The position numbers and the translations under genes were made by a program. The notes under the pieces are model-generated. The model made no database searches. It had not been told where the DNA came from and saw nothing but the letters and a program-made list of their open reading frames with translations. This document shows, piece after piece, positions 25,711 to 34,831 of a stretch of 64,000 bases of DNA; the stretch's first letter is position 1, and each line of letters starts with the position of its first letter. The DNA lies in assembly GCF_036924515.1 (NCBI RefSeq), contig NZ_JAZHRR010000001.1:5675001-5739000 (forward strand), read 5' to 3'. This stretch comes from Bradyrhizobium sp. AZCC 1610 (GTDB lineage Bacteria > Pseudomonadota > Alphaproteobacteria > Rhizobiales > Xanthobacteraceae).

Positions 25711-26709
25711 ATGGCGATCGATTCTAGGCCGATAAGCTACAGCATCGTCATCCCGGTATTCAACGAGGAAGCCGTGCTGCCGGTACTGCTGCGCCGGCTC
25801 GACCTGCTTCTTGCTCGGCTTCGCGAGCCCGCAGAAGCAATTTTCGTCGATGACGGCAGCAGCGATTCTAGTTCCATCGTGCTGCAAGCTCTCGCTAAGC
25901 GCGACCCACGCTTCCGGTATATCGGCCTCTCCCGCAATTTCGGCCATCAGGTCGCCATCACCGCTGGCATGGATGCGGCGCAAGGCAAAGCAATCGTCGT
26001 AATGGACGCCGACATGCAGGATCCGCCCGAAGTTGTCGAACAACTGATCGCCAAATGGGAGGAAGGTCACGATGTCGTCTATGCGCGCCGTCTGTCGCGC
26101 GCCGGCGAAAGCCGGTTCAAGCGCGCCACGGCCCATCTATTTTATCGGATCCTCGGTAGGATGACCGACGTCGGCATCCCTGCCGATGTCGGCGATTTCC
26201 GGCTCATCGACCGAAAGGTACTCGCCGTGTTGCGCCAGATGCCGGAGCGGGATCGTTTTGTGCGTGGCATGATCGCCTGGCTCGGCTTCCGGCAGACCGA
26301 AGTGACTTTCCATCGCCTTGAGCGCGCCGCCGGCGAAACTAAATATCCGCTGTTTAAAATGACGCGGCTTGCTGTGAACGCGGCGCTCGGATTCTCCGAT
26401 GCACCTTTACGGTGGGCAATCTGGTGTGGGGTCGTGGTGTCGGGTCTGGCGCTGCTCTACGGCGGCTGGGTGCTAATGTTGTGGATGAGCAATGACAGCC
26501 ATTTAGTCGCCGGCTGGTCCTCGACGATCGTCATCGTTTCGCTACTGTGCGGCATAAATATGCTGATGACGGGCATCGTTGGACTTTATGTAGGTCGCAT
26601 TCATGCCGAAGTTAAAAGGCGCCCCCTCTATGTGGTGCAGAAGCGACTAGGCTTTGAGCGTGATCAGGCTACGCCGGCACACCCCGCGCTTAGAGAATTG
26701 CACGAATGA
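25711..26709 (+). CDS. Family 2 glycosyltransferase, polyprenyl-phosphate sugar synthase type
   Basis: 332 residues. The GT-A domain begins SIVIPVFNEEAVLPVLL and has the DXD-type motif VVMDADMQDPPEVV; two membrane helices close the C-terminus (AIWCGVVVSGLALLYGGWVL and IVIVSLLCGINMLMTGIVGLYV). This is the layout of DPM1/GtrB-like enzymes that load a sugar on undecaprenyl phosphate at the inner membrane. The following methyltransferase (11 bases away) and a convergent GT-C-like membrane protein suggest surface-glycan modification. Confidence 0.9.
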   Translation: MAIDSRPISYSIVIPVFNEEAVLPVLLRRLDLLLARLREPAEAIFVDDGSSDSSSIVLQALAKRDPRFRYIGLSRNFGHQVAITAGMDAAQGKAIVVMDADMQDPPEVVEQLIAKWEEGHDVVYARRLSRAGESRFKRATAHLFYRILGRMTDVGIPADVGDFRLIDRKVLAVLRQMPERDRFVRGMIAWLGFRQTEVTFHRLERAAGETKYPLFKMTRLAVNAALGFSDAPLRWAIWCGVVVSGLALLYGGWVLMLWMSNDSHLVAGWSSTIVIVSLLCGINMLMTGIVGLYVGRIHAEVKRRPLYVVQKRLGFERDQATPAHPALRELHE

Positions 26710-26719
26710 GTATGGCCGC

Positions 26720-27403
26720 ATGAAAGAGCTTTTCGACAGCTACCGCAGCAACTACCGGGACGTTGTTCAATCCTCCATAAACTTCAGCGGCCTGCCGCAC
26801 AGTTTCTTCATGCGCGCCAAAGCCGATCTGCTCCGCGAACTGATTGCGCAGCGGCTCGGGCCTCAAAAGCCCGCCATGCTCGATGTCGGCTGCGGCGTTG
26901 GCAGCTTTCATCCTTTGCTGCGCGGCATGGTCAGCCACCTGACTGGCATTGACGTTTCCCCGGCCAGCATCGCGCAAGCCCGCGCCGATAACCGCGATGT
27001 CGCCTATTACGCCTTTGGCGGCAGCAACCTTCCCTTCGACGCCGCAAGTTTCGATCTGGTGACCGCGATCTGCGTGTTGCATCACGTCGTGCCAGCCAAC
27101 TGGCCGCATTTCATGAGTGAAATGCGGCGCGTTGTTCGGCCCGGGGGACTCGTTTGCGTCATCGAACACAATCCGCTCAATCCACTGACCCGTCTTGCCG
27201 TTGCACGTTGCGAATTCGACCGCGATGCCGTCTTGCTCGGCGCCAGCAAGGCGCGAAAATTGATGGCCTCCAGCGGCCTGCACGAGATCGGCACGCGCTA
27301 CTTTTTGTTGTTGCCCTCAGAGGCTGAGCCGGCGCGGCGCGTCGATACTACTTTAAGTAATGTGCCACTCGGTGCGCAATACGCCGCTTTTGGCACTGCC
27401 TGA
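26720..27403 (+). CDS. SAM-dependent class I methyltransferase
   Basis: 227 residues from the ATG at 26720. Motif I is MLDVGCGVGSFHPLL, with strand 2 ending LTGIDVSPASI and motif IV/post region FDLVTAICVLHHVVPANW; RPGGLVCVIEHNP follows. It directly follows the glycosyltransferase gene and ends two bases from a convergent membrane-protein gene. A glycolipid or glycan precursor acceptor is inferred from context only. Confidence 0.88.
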   Translation: MKELFDSYRSNYRDVVQSSINFSGLPHSFFMRAKADLLRELIAQRLGPQKPAMLDVGCGVGSFHPLLRGMVSHLTGIDVSPASIAQARADNRDVAYYAFGGSNLPFDAASFDLVTAICVLHHVVPANWPHFMSEMRRVVRPGGLVCVIEHNPLNPLTRLAVARCEFDRDAVLLGASKARKLMASSGLHEIGTRYFLLLPSEAEPARRVDTTLSNVPLGAQYAAFGTA

Positions 27404-27404
27404 G

Positions 27405-28853
27405 CTAGTTTTTCGGCAAGTCTCGCCGCTTGTGCACCACCGCCACTTCGTCGCTATAGACACGGCGCCAGTCCGGCAAGCGGTCCAGTAGCGCTACCGC
27501 CGGTGTATTTGGCTGGAGCAGTGTCGCGTCGAGCTTGTACTGGTCGAGCAACTTGAGAAAATCGCCAAGGTCGGCAAGCGACACAGCGCTATTTTGCCGC
27601 ACGATAAATTGGCCACCGAACAATTCGCCGCGGCCGTCAATGAAAGTAGGAATGCCGGAGAAAATTAGATAGCCGCCGAACGAGTAGTCGTTGAACACGG
27701 CTCTCGCCTTGGCGAGACCGGCACTAGCCACAGCCGCCTCCGGCGTATTGCGCGACGCCGGGCGTATATCCCGTACCTGCGCCAGCGCGGTTGCCACGAC
27801 CATCACGCTCAAAGCCATCAGGGTCACGCCGCGCGCCGAGCCGCCCGCGTTATCCTCGGCTTGCGTGCCAAACTGCCGCGCCAGCGGCGCCGCCAGATAC
27901 AGAGGCGCCAATAGGGCCAGCAGGTCTGCATTCCGCACCTGGGCCAGCGCAAAATGAAGCAAGCCGAGCACCACCAGCGCTCGCACCACCGGCAGAGTCA
28001 CTCCGCGCGATAGCGCGAGAATGCCCGCTAGCAGCAGAAACTCAAAGTTATTGAAATGGCCAAAGTCCTGCGGCCTCCATTCAGCGATTAACATCAGCGC
28101 CTCGCCGAGGCCAAGGGTCTTGAGCGGCACTAGCAGCGGGGCCGGCCCGTAAGGCGTCAGGCAGGAAGCTGCAACCGCCAAGCAAGTGAAGGGCAGCCAG
28201 CGCAATAGGACGCGCGGCCATTCGCTGCGCTTCTCGTCGATCAGCGCCTCGAGCACGGCCGGGCCAATCAGCCCGAGCGCCAGCACGACGCTGCCATGCA
28301 GATTGGCCCACAGCACCAGCAGTGGGAGCGCCCAATAAGGTGGAGGCGTCGTACGCCGGTCCATGCTGCGCACCAGGGCCGCCGCCCATGTCACCATGAT
28401 GGGCAGTGTCAGCACGTGCGGACGCGCAAGCAGATGCGGTGACAACAGTACGATCGCTGCCAGGACCATGAGCAGCGTCGGTGTGGGGGCCAGCTCGCGC
28501 AACAGGAACCGAGTCAGCAGACCGAGCGCGAGTGCGATCGCCGCCGCAGCCAACGCCACCACCCCGGCCCAGCCGGAAAGTGCATACATGGCCGCATAGA
28601 CGATTTGCGACAGCCATTCGAACGTGATCCACGGCGCGCCATGCATGGAAAAGGAAAACGGGTCGCGGTCAGGCACTGCGCCGTGAGATATTATCCAGCG
28701 TCCGACCGCGATGTGCGAATAGGTGTCCGGATCGTTCAGGAGCTGCGGTCCAAGCGTCAACAGCAAGACATAGACGCCCGCGCCGACCAGCCAGGGCAAT
28801 GCCGCGTGGATCGTCAATGATTTGGAGGCGCTGTGAATAGCGTGATCGCTCAT
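27405..28853 (-). CDS. Polytopic membrane protein, GT-C glycosyltransferase-like
   Basis: 482 residues from the ATG at 28853. About ten hydrophobic helices follow a first helix (LPWLVGAGVYVLLLTLG); the first periplasmic loop contains LLNDPDTYSHIAVGRWII and PWITFEWLSQ, resembling the acidic loop of GT-C enzymes that use polyprenyl-phosphate sugars. The C-terminal 120 residues are soluble. It is convergent with a GT2/methyltransferase pair whose product could supply the lipid-linked sugar. The enzymatic role is inferred. Confidence 0.75.
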   Translation of the reverse strand: MSDHAIHSASKSLTIHAALPWLVGAGVYVLLLTLGPQLLNDPDTYSHIAVGRWIISHGAVPDRDPFSFSMHGAPWITFEWLSQIVYAAMYALSGWAGVVALAAAAIALALGLLTRFLLRELAPTPTLLMVLAAIVLLSPHLLARPHVLTLPIMVTWAAALVRSMDRRTTPPPYWALPLLVLWANLHGSVVLALGLIGPAVLEALIDEKRSEWPRVLLRWLPFTCLAVAASCLTPYGPAPLLVPLKTLGLGEALMLIAEWRPQDFGHFNNFEFLLLAGILALSRGVTLPVVRALVVLGLLHFALAQVRNADLLALLAPLYLAAPLARQFGTQAEDNAGGSARGVTLMALSVMVVATALAQVRDIRPASRNTPEAAVASAGLAKARAVFNDYSFGGYLIFSGIPTFIDGRGELFGGQFIVRQNSAVSLADLGDFLKLLDQYKLDATLLQPNTPAVALLDRLPDWRRVYSDEVAVVHKRRDLPKN

Positions 28854-29463
28854 GAGGAGACACGTTAAGATGGAAGTACTAATTCTTCTTTGCCCTTTTG
28901 GCTCAAATGGCAGCCGGTGGCGGACCTCCATGGAGGAAATCCGTCTTGCCGGGGATCGCTAAGTCACCCTTACGCCACGGCTCTCGCCGTCGGGCACGAA
29001 CTGCAGTCGTTTAACGGACCGGCAGTCCGCCAAGACGGACGCCGTTAACCGCAGATTGATCTCACTGTAGCGCGAGGTCAGCTGACGCGGACGAGCGCCT
29101 GCGACGGCCTTATCGCTCGATCGAAGACGGCATCGTCTAATTCGACGACATCTTGCGAGACGCCCCAGCGTAGATGAAACCGATAACTACGTCTCCGCTG
29201 GAGCGCTATGACATGGCAGCCGCCGGCGCGCAGGCACCACCAAGAACATCCGAAGCCTACCAAAGCTACTACGAAGCAGACCTTGGTCTGGGCGCTGGCG
29301 CATTACGGCCCCAGATGGGATGCGCGTGGTTGATCCTCATACCTTGGCGGAGGCACGGCTCCAGGCATGGACGGCCTTCCTATTGAGAGGGGGTGACGAG
29401 GCTCGATAAGCAATCAGCCTTTTCGCAACGCGTCGCTCGAAAACCTCTGCACCCCCGCTCAGA
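28854..29463. other. Intergenic region, no gene recognised
   Basis: About 610 bases. Short frames on both strands have no family resemblance. A fragment near 29287 reads TLVWALAHYGPRWDARG, possibly a leftover of a lost gene. Confidence 0.4.
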
Positions 29464-30117
29464 TCATCGTGCGTTGCCCGGCACCGGCGTGTTGAGCAAC
29501 TGCTGCTCCCACAAATACGCGATGCCGCTGCCGCTGAAGTGCTGGATGAGAATCTCGGTCAGCTCCTCGACATGCTCGGTGCGCGCCCAATCGCGTTGCC
29601 ATTCGCCAGCGAGCGCCATCACGGTCATCACGTTCGCGCCGGCCGCGATCATTCGCTGGATGGCAACTTCGTGAGACTCCTTCGAAATCCCGCCCGACGC
29701 GTCGGTGATCACGGTCACGTCCCAGCCTTCGCCGGCGGCCTGGATGACAGGCATTGCGACGCAGACCTCGGTCCACAGGCCCGCGATGATCAGCTGCTTG
29801 CGGCCGGTCGCCGTGACGACGTTCACCACATTCTCGTCCTGCCAGGTGTTCACCCAGGTGCGATCGATGACTTCCTGGTCCGGAAATACGTCGGTGATCT
29901 GCTTAAAGAGAAGTCCACCGCGCGCTGCGATCACGCTGGTGAGAATGGTCGGAACATTGAAGGCTTTTGCTAGCTTCGCCAGCGCGGTCGTGTTGTTGAC
30001 CACAGCTTGCGGATCGTGGCTGTTCAGGTTCGCGAGCTGGTAGGGCTGGTGGTCGATCAGAACGAGTACCGAGTCTTCGGGACGAAGAAGCGAAGCAAGT
30101 CCGTTACGAGGGGTCAT
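29464..30117 (-). CDS. Isochorismatase-family cysteine hydrolase (YcaC-like)
   Basis: 217 residues with a strong ribosome-binding site (AAAGGAAG). Family hallmarks are the acid at the end of strand 1 (SVLVLIDHQPYQ), a basic region (VIDRTWVNTWQDE) and the nucleophile in GLWTEVCVAMPVI. The fold is that of isochorismatase-like amidases and hydrolases; the closest type is YcaC/nicotinamidase-related, with substrate unknown. A LysR-type gene is divergent 151 bases away and probably regulates it. Confidence 0.9.
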   Translation of the reverse strand: MTPRNGLASLLRPEDSVLVLIDHQPYQLANLNSHDPQAVVNNTTALAKLAKAFNVPTILTSVIAARGGLLFKQITDVFPDQEVIDRTWVNTWQDENVVNVVTATGRKQLIIAGLWTEVCVAMPVIQAAGEGWDVTVITDASGGISKESHEVAIQRMIAAGANVMTVMALAGEWQRDWARTEHVEELTEILIQHFSGSGIAYLWEQQLLNTPVPGNAR

Positions 30118-30268
30118 AAGACTTCCTTTCTCTGCCTATGGACGGCAATGGGTTCACGGGAGACATGCGCCAGCGGGCGACGTTGCCTGGACGCAATTTG
30201 CTGTTCCTTTCGGCGATGCGGTAGGGTCATAGTCAGGCCAACTGTGTCGCGAAGAGAGGAACGCCGAA

Positions 30269-31162
30269 TTGGACATCGAAGATCTGCAAACATTCGTCGC
30301 AGTGGCCGATGCAGGGGGCGTTTCGGCCGCCGCGCGTCGGCTCGGCGTCTCCAAGTCAATCGTCAGTCGGCGGCTTTTCCGGGTAGAAGCGGAACTTGGC
30401 GTTCAGCTTCTTGCACGAACGACCCGCGGCGCCGCGCTTACGGAAGCGGGGATCACGTTCAGGGATCATGCGGCCCGAGCCAGCGCCGAGATCGATACGG
30501 CCAGGGAAACGATCCTCCCGACCGGTGAGCTGCGCGGCCGCCTGAGGGTTGCCATGCCGCTTTCTTTCGGCCCGACTCACTTCGCCCCAGTGCTTGCGGA
30601 AATGGCGCATCAGCACCCGAAGCTCCACATCCATACCTCCTACAGCGATCGCTTCGTCGATCTGATCGCCGAAGGTTTCGATTGCGCGATCCGGGTTGGT
30701 TACCTTCAGGATTCCAACCTGATCGCGAAGCGCGTCGGGCCGATCTATGGAAAGCTTGTCGCAAGCCCGGACTACATCAGAGCCCACGGTTCACCTGAGA
30801 CGGTAGAGCAGCTCGTCAGCCATCAGGCCCTCATGCAAGGAACGGAAGCCTGGCAGTTCATGGATGGCGACAAGGTCGTCACGGTTCAGCCGCAGGGCAG
30901 GTTCAAGGCCGACAACGCTACGGCGCTTGCCGCTGCCGCGGCGGCAGGACTCGGCATCGCCTGGCTCCCCGATTGCATCACACACGAATATGTGGCCTCC
31001 GGCGCGCTGGTTCCGGTGATGACACGCCATCCCCCACCTTCGGCGGGCGTATATGTCGTCCGACCGCCGGGTAATCACCCCACACGGAAAGTCCGGGTCC
31101 TCATCGAAATGCTGATCGAGTACTTCGCACGAAATCCGGACGTTTGGGGGCTCGACCGTTAA
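30269..31162 (+). CDS. LysR-family transcriptional regulator
   Basis: 297 residues from a TTG (MDIEDLQTFVAVADAGGVS). The N-terminal winged HTH (SAAARRLGVSKSIVSRRLFR) and the periplasmic-binding-like effector domain (LRGRLRVAMPLSFG onward) are complete. The HTH variant with SKSIVSRR and the AIRVG segment places it in the CrgA/AaeR-like LysR branch. Divergent from the isochorismatase-like gene, which is its likely target. Confidence 0.92.
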   Translation: MDIEDLQTFVAVADAGGVSAAARRLGVSKSIVSRRLFRVEAELGVQLLARTTRGAALTEAGITFRDHAARASAEIDTARETILPTGELRGRLRVAMPLSFGPTHFAPVLAEMAHQHPKLHIHTSYSDRFVDLIAEGFDCAIRVGYLQDSNLIAKRVGPIYGKLVASPDYIRAHGSPETVEQLVSHQALMQGTEAWQFMDGDKVVTVQPQGRFKADNATALAAAAAAGLGIAWLPDCITHEYVASGALVPVMTRHPPPSAGVYVVRPPGNHPTRKVRVLIEMLIEYFARNPDVWGLDR

Positions 31163-31424
31163 CGCACGAACGGCGCGAAGCCTTATTGAGGAATTGCGCT
31201 CGACAGTCGCTTCACTGCGAGCCGCTGAGCTCGACCACATTGCCCGCACGTTCCACTTACTGCGACACAGCTTGACGTATCACAGGGCTAGTTGGGCAGA
31301 CGGTCGCTCGCCAGTTTAGGCATTCGTCGGGCCGAGAACGCTCTTCCCGCTCGCGCGGTCCGGACTGATCGAAATCGGGCATGCGCATCGGCAAGGGCGA
31401 GGCCTCCCGGAAACCCAAGAGAGG

Positions 31425-32369
31425 ATGAGGCGCATGAGTTGGAACCCGGCAATCGAACCGGGCTGTCCCGATGAGGTTGGCCTCGACGCGATCGAAACGC
31501 TCATCGTCCCGCGCGCTCGAGACCTGGGCGGCTTCGAGGTTCGGCGCGCGCTGCCCGCACCCAAGCGGCAGATGGTCGGGCCATTCATCTTCTTCGATCA
31601 GGCCGGCCCCGCCGAGCTGTTGACCGGGCAAGGCGTCGATGTCCGACCGCATCCGCATATCGGTCTCGGCACCGTCACCTATCTATATCGCGGCGACTTC
31701 CATCACCGGGACAGCACCGGGGCAGACCGGATCATCCGTCCCGGCGAATTGAACTGGATGGTTGCCGGGCGCGGTGTCTCCCATTCCGAGCGCACATCAG
31801 CGGCCGCCCGAAGCGGTCCGAACAGCCTGTTCGGAATTCAGACCTGGCTGGCGCTGCCCGAGCGTCACGAGGATATGGCACCGATGTTCGAGCATCGTGG
31901 CAAGGAGGCGCTGCCGGTTATCGAGGATCGCGGCGTCTCGGTCCGGCTGATCCTCGGGGACGCCTATGGTGAGAAGGCCCCCGCGACAATGTACTCGGAG
32001 ACGTTCTACGCCGACGTGAAGCTCCACGCGGGATGCCGGTTGCCGATGCCGCACGATCACGAGGATCGGGGCATCTACATCGTCGAAGGCTCGATCTCGA
32101 TCGCCGGCCAGGATTTCGAGGCAGGTCGGATGATGGTCTTCCGTCCCGGCGACAGGATCACTGTCGCGGCCGGCGACAGAGGCGCGCGCCTGATGATCCT
32201 CGGCGGAGCGACCCTTCCGGGCCCTCGCTACATCTGGTGGAATTTCGTCGCGTCTTCGCAGGAGCGCATCGAGGAGGCCAAAGCCGAATGGCGCGCGCAG
32301 AACTGGGGCAAGGGGCGCTTCGATCTCCCGGTCGATGACCGGGATGAGCACATTCCTCTTCCGGACTGA
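31425..32369 (+). CDS. Pirin-family cupin protein
   Basis: 314 residues. The N-terminal cupin has the pirin metal signature (DVRPHPHIGLGTVTYLYRG, then FHHRDS and GRGVSHSER), with three His and a Glu able to bind iron; a C-terminal cupin (LPMPHDHEDRGIYIVEGSI) follows. Some pirins show quercetin 2,3-dioxygenase activity. ATG codons at 31425 and 31434 are both plausible starts. It stands alone, with a gap of about 260 bases after the LysR gene. Confidence 0.92.
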   Translation: MRRMSWNPAIEPGCPDEVGLDAIETLIVPRARDLGGFEVRRALPAPKRQMVGPFIFFDQAGPAELLTGQGVDVRPHPHIGLGTVTYLYRGDFHHRDSTGADRIIRPGELNWMVAGRGVSHSERTSAAARSGPNSLFGIQTWLALPERHEDMAPMFEHRGKEALPVIEDRGVSVRLILGDAYGEKAPATMYSETFYADVKLHAGCRLPMPHDHEDRGIYIVEGSISIAGQDFEAGRMMVFRPGDRITVAAGDRGARLMILGGATLPGPRYIWWNFVASSQERIEEAKAEWRAQNWGKGRFDLPVDDRDEHIPLPD

Positions 32370-32544
32370 CCGGCGCTAATAACGTGATCGCCGGACAAGG
32401 CTCGGGCGGTCGAGGACATGAACGACGTCGCGTGCCGGCTGAATGCTGGATGGAGACAGGGAAAGTGAGCAACAAGTGGCCCCTCCTCGACTACCTCAGT
32501 TGGGGCGAGACGTGTTCCGCCTGCATCTATACTTGCAGATCGCC

Positions 32545-32793
32545 GGCAAGTATCGGCTGGCTATGCCGGAGGTGATTCCCTATGCTTTGCGGCACTCGAG
32601 CATCGTGCGCGGTCTCCGAAAGGGCTTGCCCATCCAACAGGTCGCCAAACTGCACAACACCTCAGTCAAAATGATCGAGCGGCACTACGCGAAATACATT
32701 GCGACCGCCTTGGAAGACCTCGCAAGGGCGGCAGTCGTGTCCCTGGTGCCGCGGAGTGATGGAAACGTGGGGCCGATGGGAAAACGCGCGTAG
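32545..32793 (+). pseudogene. C-terminal remnant of a phage-type tyrosine recombinase
   Basis: The frame contains IPYALRHSSIVRGL and KMIERHYAKYI, the H-x-x-[HSR] box and the catalytic tyrosine region of integrases, preceded by unrelated sequence. The N-terminal core and first catalytic arginine are absent, so it is inactive. A 14-bp match to a tRNA-Ser 3' end lies 76 bases downstream. Confidence 0.75.
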
Positions 32794-33134
32794 CCGCATC
32801 AGCCGTTGTCGCGTGACTCGCTGTTTTGCTGTCGGTTCGAACGATCGGAGACAAAGGAGAACAGTGCAGTGGCGGAGAGAGTGTCAGTCAATCCCCATTG
32901 AGAGATCAAGCATTTTCGACCTTCCTAGGCCAAAATCCACCGCTTGAGCTACCGCCCGTGGAGCTCATTTTCGCACCATTGGAAAGTGATCCACCCGCGC
33001 GCGAGAAGCTGGTCGGTCGGGCCTGAGACCTCCCAACCGCCGAATCCCTCGCATCCAATTGCGCGTGGACATGCCCTGCTCGCCACTTTTGGCCGAGAAC
33101 ATCGACATCGGCTAGGTAGGTGAACTTGCGTCGT
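32794..33134. other. Intergenic region after the integrase remnant
   Basis: About 340 bases with no recognised gene; contains the tRNA-Ser-like core at 32870-32883. The short frame at 32826-33026 has no resemblance to known proteins. Confidence 0.4.
32870..32883. other. Possible attachment-site core matching a tRNA-Ser 3' end
   Basis: TGGCGGAGAGAGTG equals the complement of the last 14 bases (including CCA) expected for an alphaproteobacterial tRNA-Ser, then diverges. Its position just beyond an integrase C-terminus fits an old att site; coincidence cannot be excluded. Confidence 0.4.
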
Positions 33135-34106
33135 CTACTCTATGATTGTCGCGCCAGAGCTCTTGATAACGTCTCCCCACTTTTCATTTTCATGCTTCAT
33201 GAATAGTCCGAAATCCGGACCGAATACCGTACCGACTTCCGCGCCTGTCACTTCGAAGCTCTTTCGTACGCTCGGGCTCGACAGAGCCCGCTCAATGTCA
33301 GCAGTCACTTTGGATAAGATATCGGTTGGCGTTTTCGCCGGAGCCAACACCCCGAACCAGGAAGATGCCTCAAAACCAACCAATCCCGCCTCCTCAAATG
33401 TCGGCACATCGGGAAGTGAGCTCAATCGCTTGGGGCTTGCAACGGCCAAGGCGCGCACGGTGCCGGCCTGAACCTGCGGGATGACGGTTGGCAAGTTGTC
33501 GAAAAGAATGGGGACGTGGCCTGCAATAACATCATTCATCGCCGGCGCAGCACCCCGATACGGCACATGCCTTAGTTTGGCGCCCGACATCTTCTTGAAT
33601 AATTCGGCCGCCAGATGGTGCGTCGATCCAATTCCAGACGAAGCGTAATTGAGCTCTTCGGTTCCGTGTTTCGCCAGATCCAAAAGCTCCCTGAGCGTTG
33701 AGGCGGGCACTTTTGGGTTGACTATCAAGACGATTGGAACGGTTGCCAACAGGGCAACAGGCACGAAGTCCCTCGCCGGATCAAACGGCAGCTTCTTGTA
33801 GAGCGATGGATTTATGGTAATTGGACCGGGTGAACTGACGAGATAGGTGTACCCATCAGCCGGCGCGTCAGCTGCCATCTGGGTACCGATATTTCCGCCC
33901 CCGCCAGGTTTGTTCTCGATGACGACCGGTTGTTGCCATATCTCACTAAGCGCCTGCGCCAGCATACGCGCCGCCGCGTCGTTTGACCCGCCCGCGGGAT
34001 TCGGAACAATGAGTCGGACAGTCCGCGTCGGAAATATCTCGGCTCGGGCGGCGCTTACCTGAAGTAAGAAGGAAGCGGCAAGCAAATACAGAACTAGTCG
34101 TCTCAC
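33135..34106 (-). CDS. Tripartite tricarboxylate transporter (Bug-type) substrate-binding protein
   Basis: 323 residues from a GTG at 34106 that follows GGGAGGAG with ideal spacing; the open frame upstream is not homologous. Signal peptide (LVLYLLAASFLLQVSAARA), then Bug features: VRLIVPNPAGGSNDAAARML, VENKPGGGGNIGTQM, DGYTYLVSSPG and KLRHVPYRGAAPAMNDVIAG. It captures a carboxylate in the periplasm. No TctA or TctB permease is nearby, so it is an orphan receptor. It lies 208 bases downstream of the dioxygenase genes on the same strand and may bind their substrate. Confidence 0.93.
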   Translation of the reverse strand: MRRLVLYLLAASFLLQVSAARAEIFPTRTVRLIVPNPAGGSNDAAARMLAQALSEIWQQPVVIENKPGGGGNIGTQMAADAPADGYTYLVSSPGPITINPSLYKKLPFDPARDFVPVALLATVPIVLIVNPKVPASTLRELLDLAKHGTEELNYASSGIGSTHHLAAELFKKMSGAKLRHVPYRGAAPAMNDVIAGHVPILFDNLPTVIPQVQAGTVRALAVASPKRLSSLPDVPTFEEAGLVGFEASSWFGVLAPAKTPTDILSKVTADIERALSSPSVRKSFEVTGAEVGTVFGPDFGLFMKHENEKWGDVIKSSGATIIE

Positions 34107-34314
34107 GGCTACTCCTCCCGTGGCTGGTCGATCTACTCCGCGAGTTGAACCCACCGGGCTTTTTCCGTAGACGAGCTTGCCGCAATTTTCCTTCATGCCG
34201 GCACCCTTGCCCTCTTTAGCCGCCAGACTGCGACCGTCCCTCCGGCACAAAAACGACAAGGGCGGATCGTCAGGGCAAACGACGCCACGGAGTTGACCGA
34301 GCGCAAGTGGTCAT

Positions 34315-34821
34315 TTAGAGCGGGACAACGAGCAGGATATCGACATTTCGAGAATCCAGGACGACGACACGCTCCTTGAACTTGAAGGAACCGCCCTCCT
34401 CTTGAATCACATCGAGATACTTTCCGGTGGCATACAGATCCATCCGGCCGGTCTCCATGATGCGAATGACCTGAAAGTTGGAACGCGAAGTCACGCAACC
34501 GGTCGCCTTGTCATACGACATGGTGGGATAGCCGATGATGTGGTTGTAGGTATGCGGTTCGAAAATATTGGCGGTATGGAAAGCCCTGACCCGATCAATC
34601 ATCATTCCACGACCGACACACCGCATGATACCGATAGGCAGGCCAGCCTCGTGATTTTCCTTGGTCGTGATGAGATACAAGCCATTCGGCACGAAGAACT
34701 GCGGCCAAAGATCGATCTCCCCATCGTCCATTGCATGGCCATAGGCGGCAATCAGGTCCGCTGCTTCGCGGTATCGATCGCCACTGGATTGCGCGACCGG
34801 CTCTTCGATTACGCTGGGCAT
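34315..34821 (-). CDS. Aromatic-ring-hydroxylating dioxygenase, beta subunit
   Basis: 168 residues from the ATG at 34821, which has GAGGAG upstream; the earlier part of the open frame is a shadow of the alpha gene. NTF2-like cone fold of the small subunit is indicated by RYREAADLIAAYGHAMDDG, EIDLWPQFFVPNGLYLITT, and the C-terminal FKERVVVLDSRNVDILLVVPL. The subunit is structural in the alpha3beta3 complex. Ten bases separate it from the alpha gene, so they are coupled. Confidence 0.9.
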   Translation of the reverse strand: MPSVIEEPVAQSSGDRYREAADLIAAYGHAMDDGEIDLWPQFFVPNGLYLITTKENHEAGLPIGIMRCVGRGMMIDRVRAFHTANIFEPHTYNHIIGYPTMSYDKATGCVTSRSNFQVIRIMETGRMDLYATGKYLDVIQEEGGSFKFKERVVVLDSRNVDILLVVPL

Positions 34822-34831
34822 GGCTTGCTCC

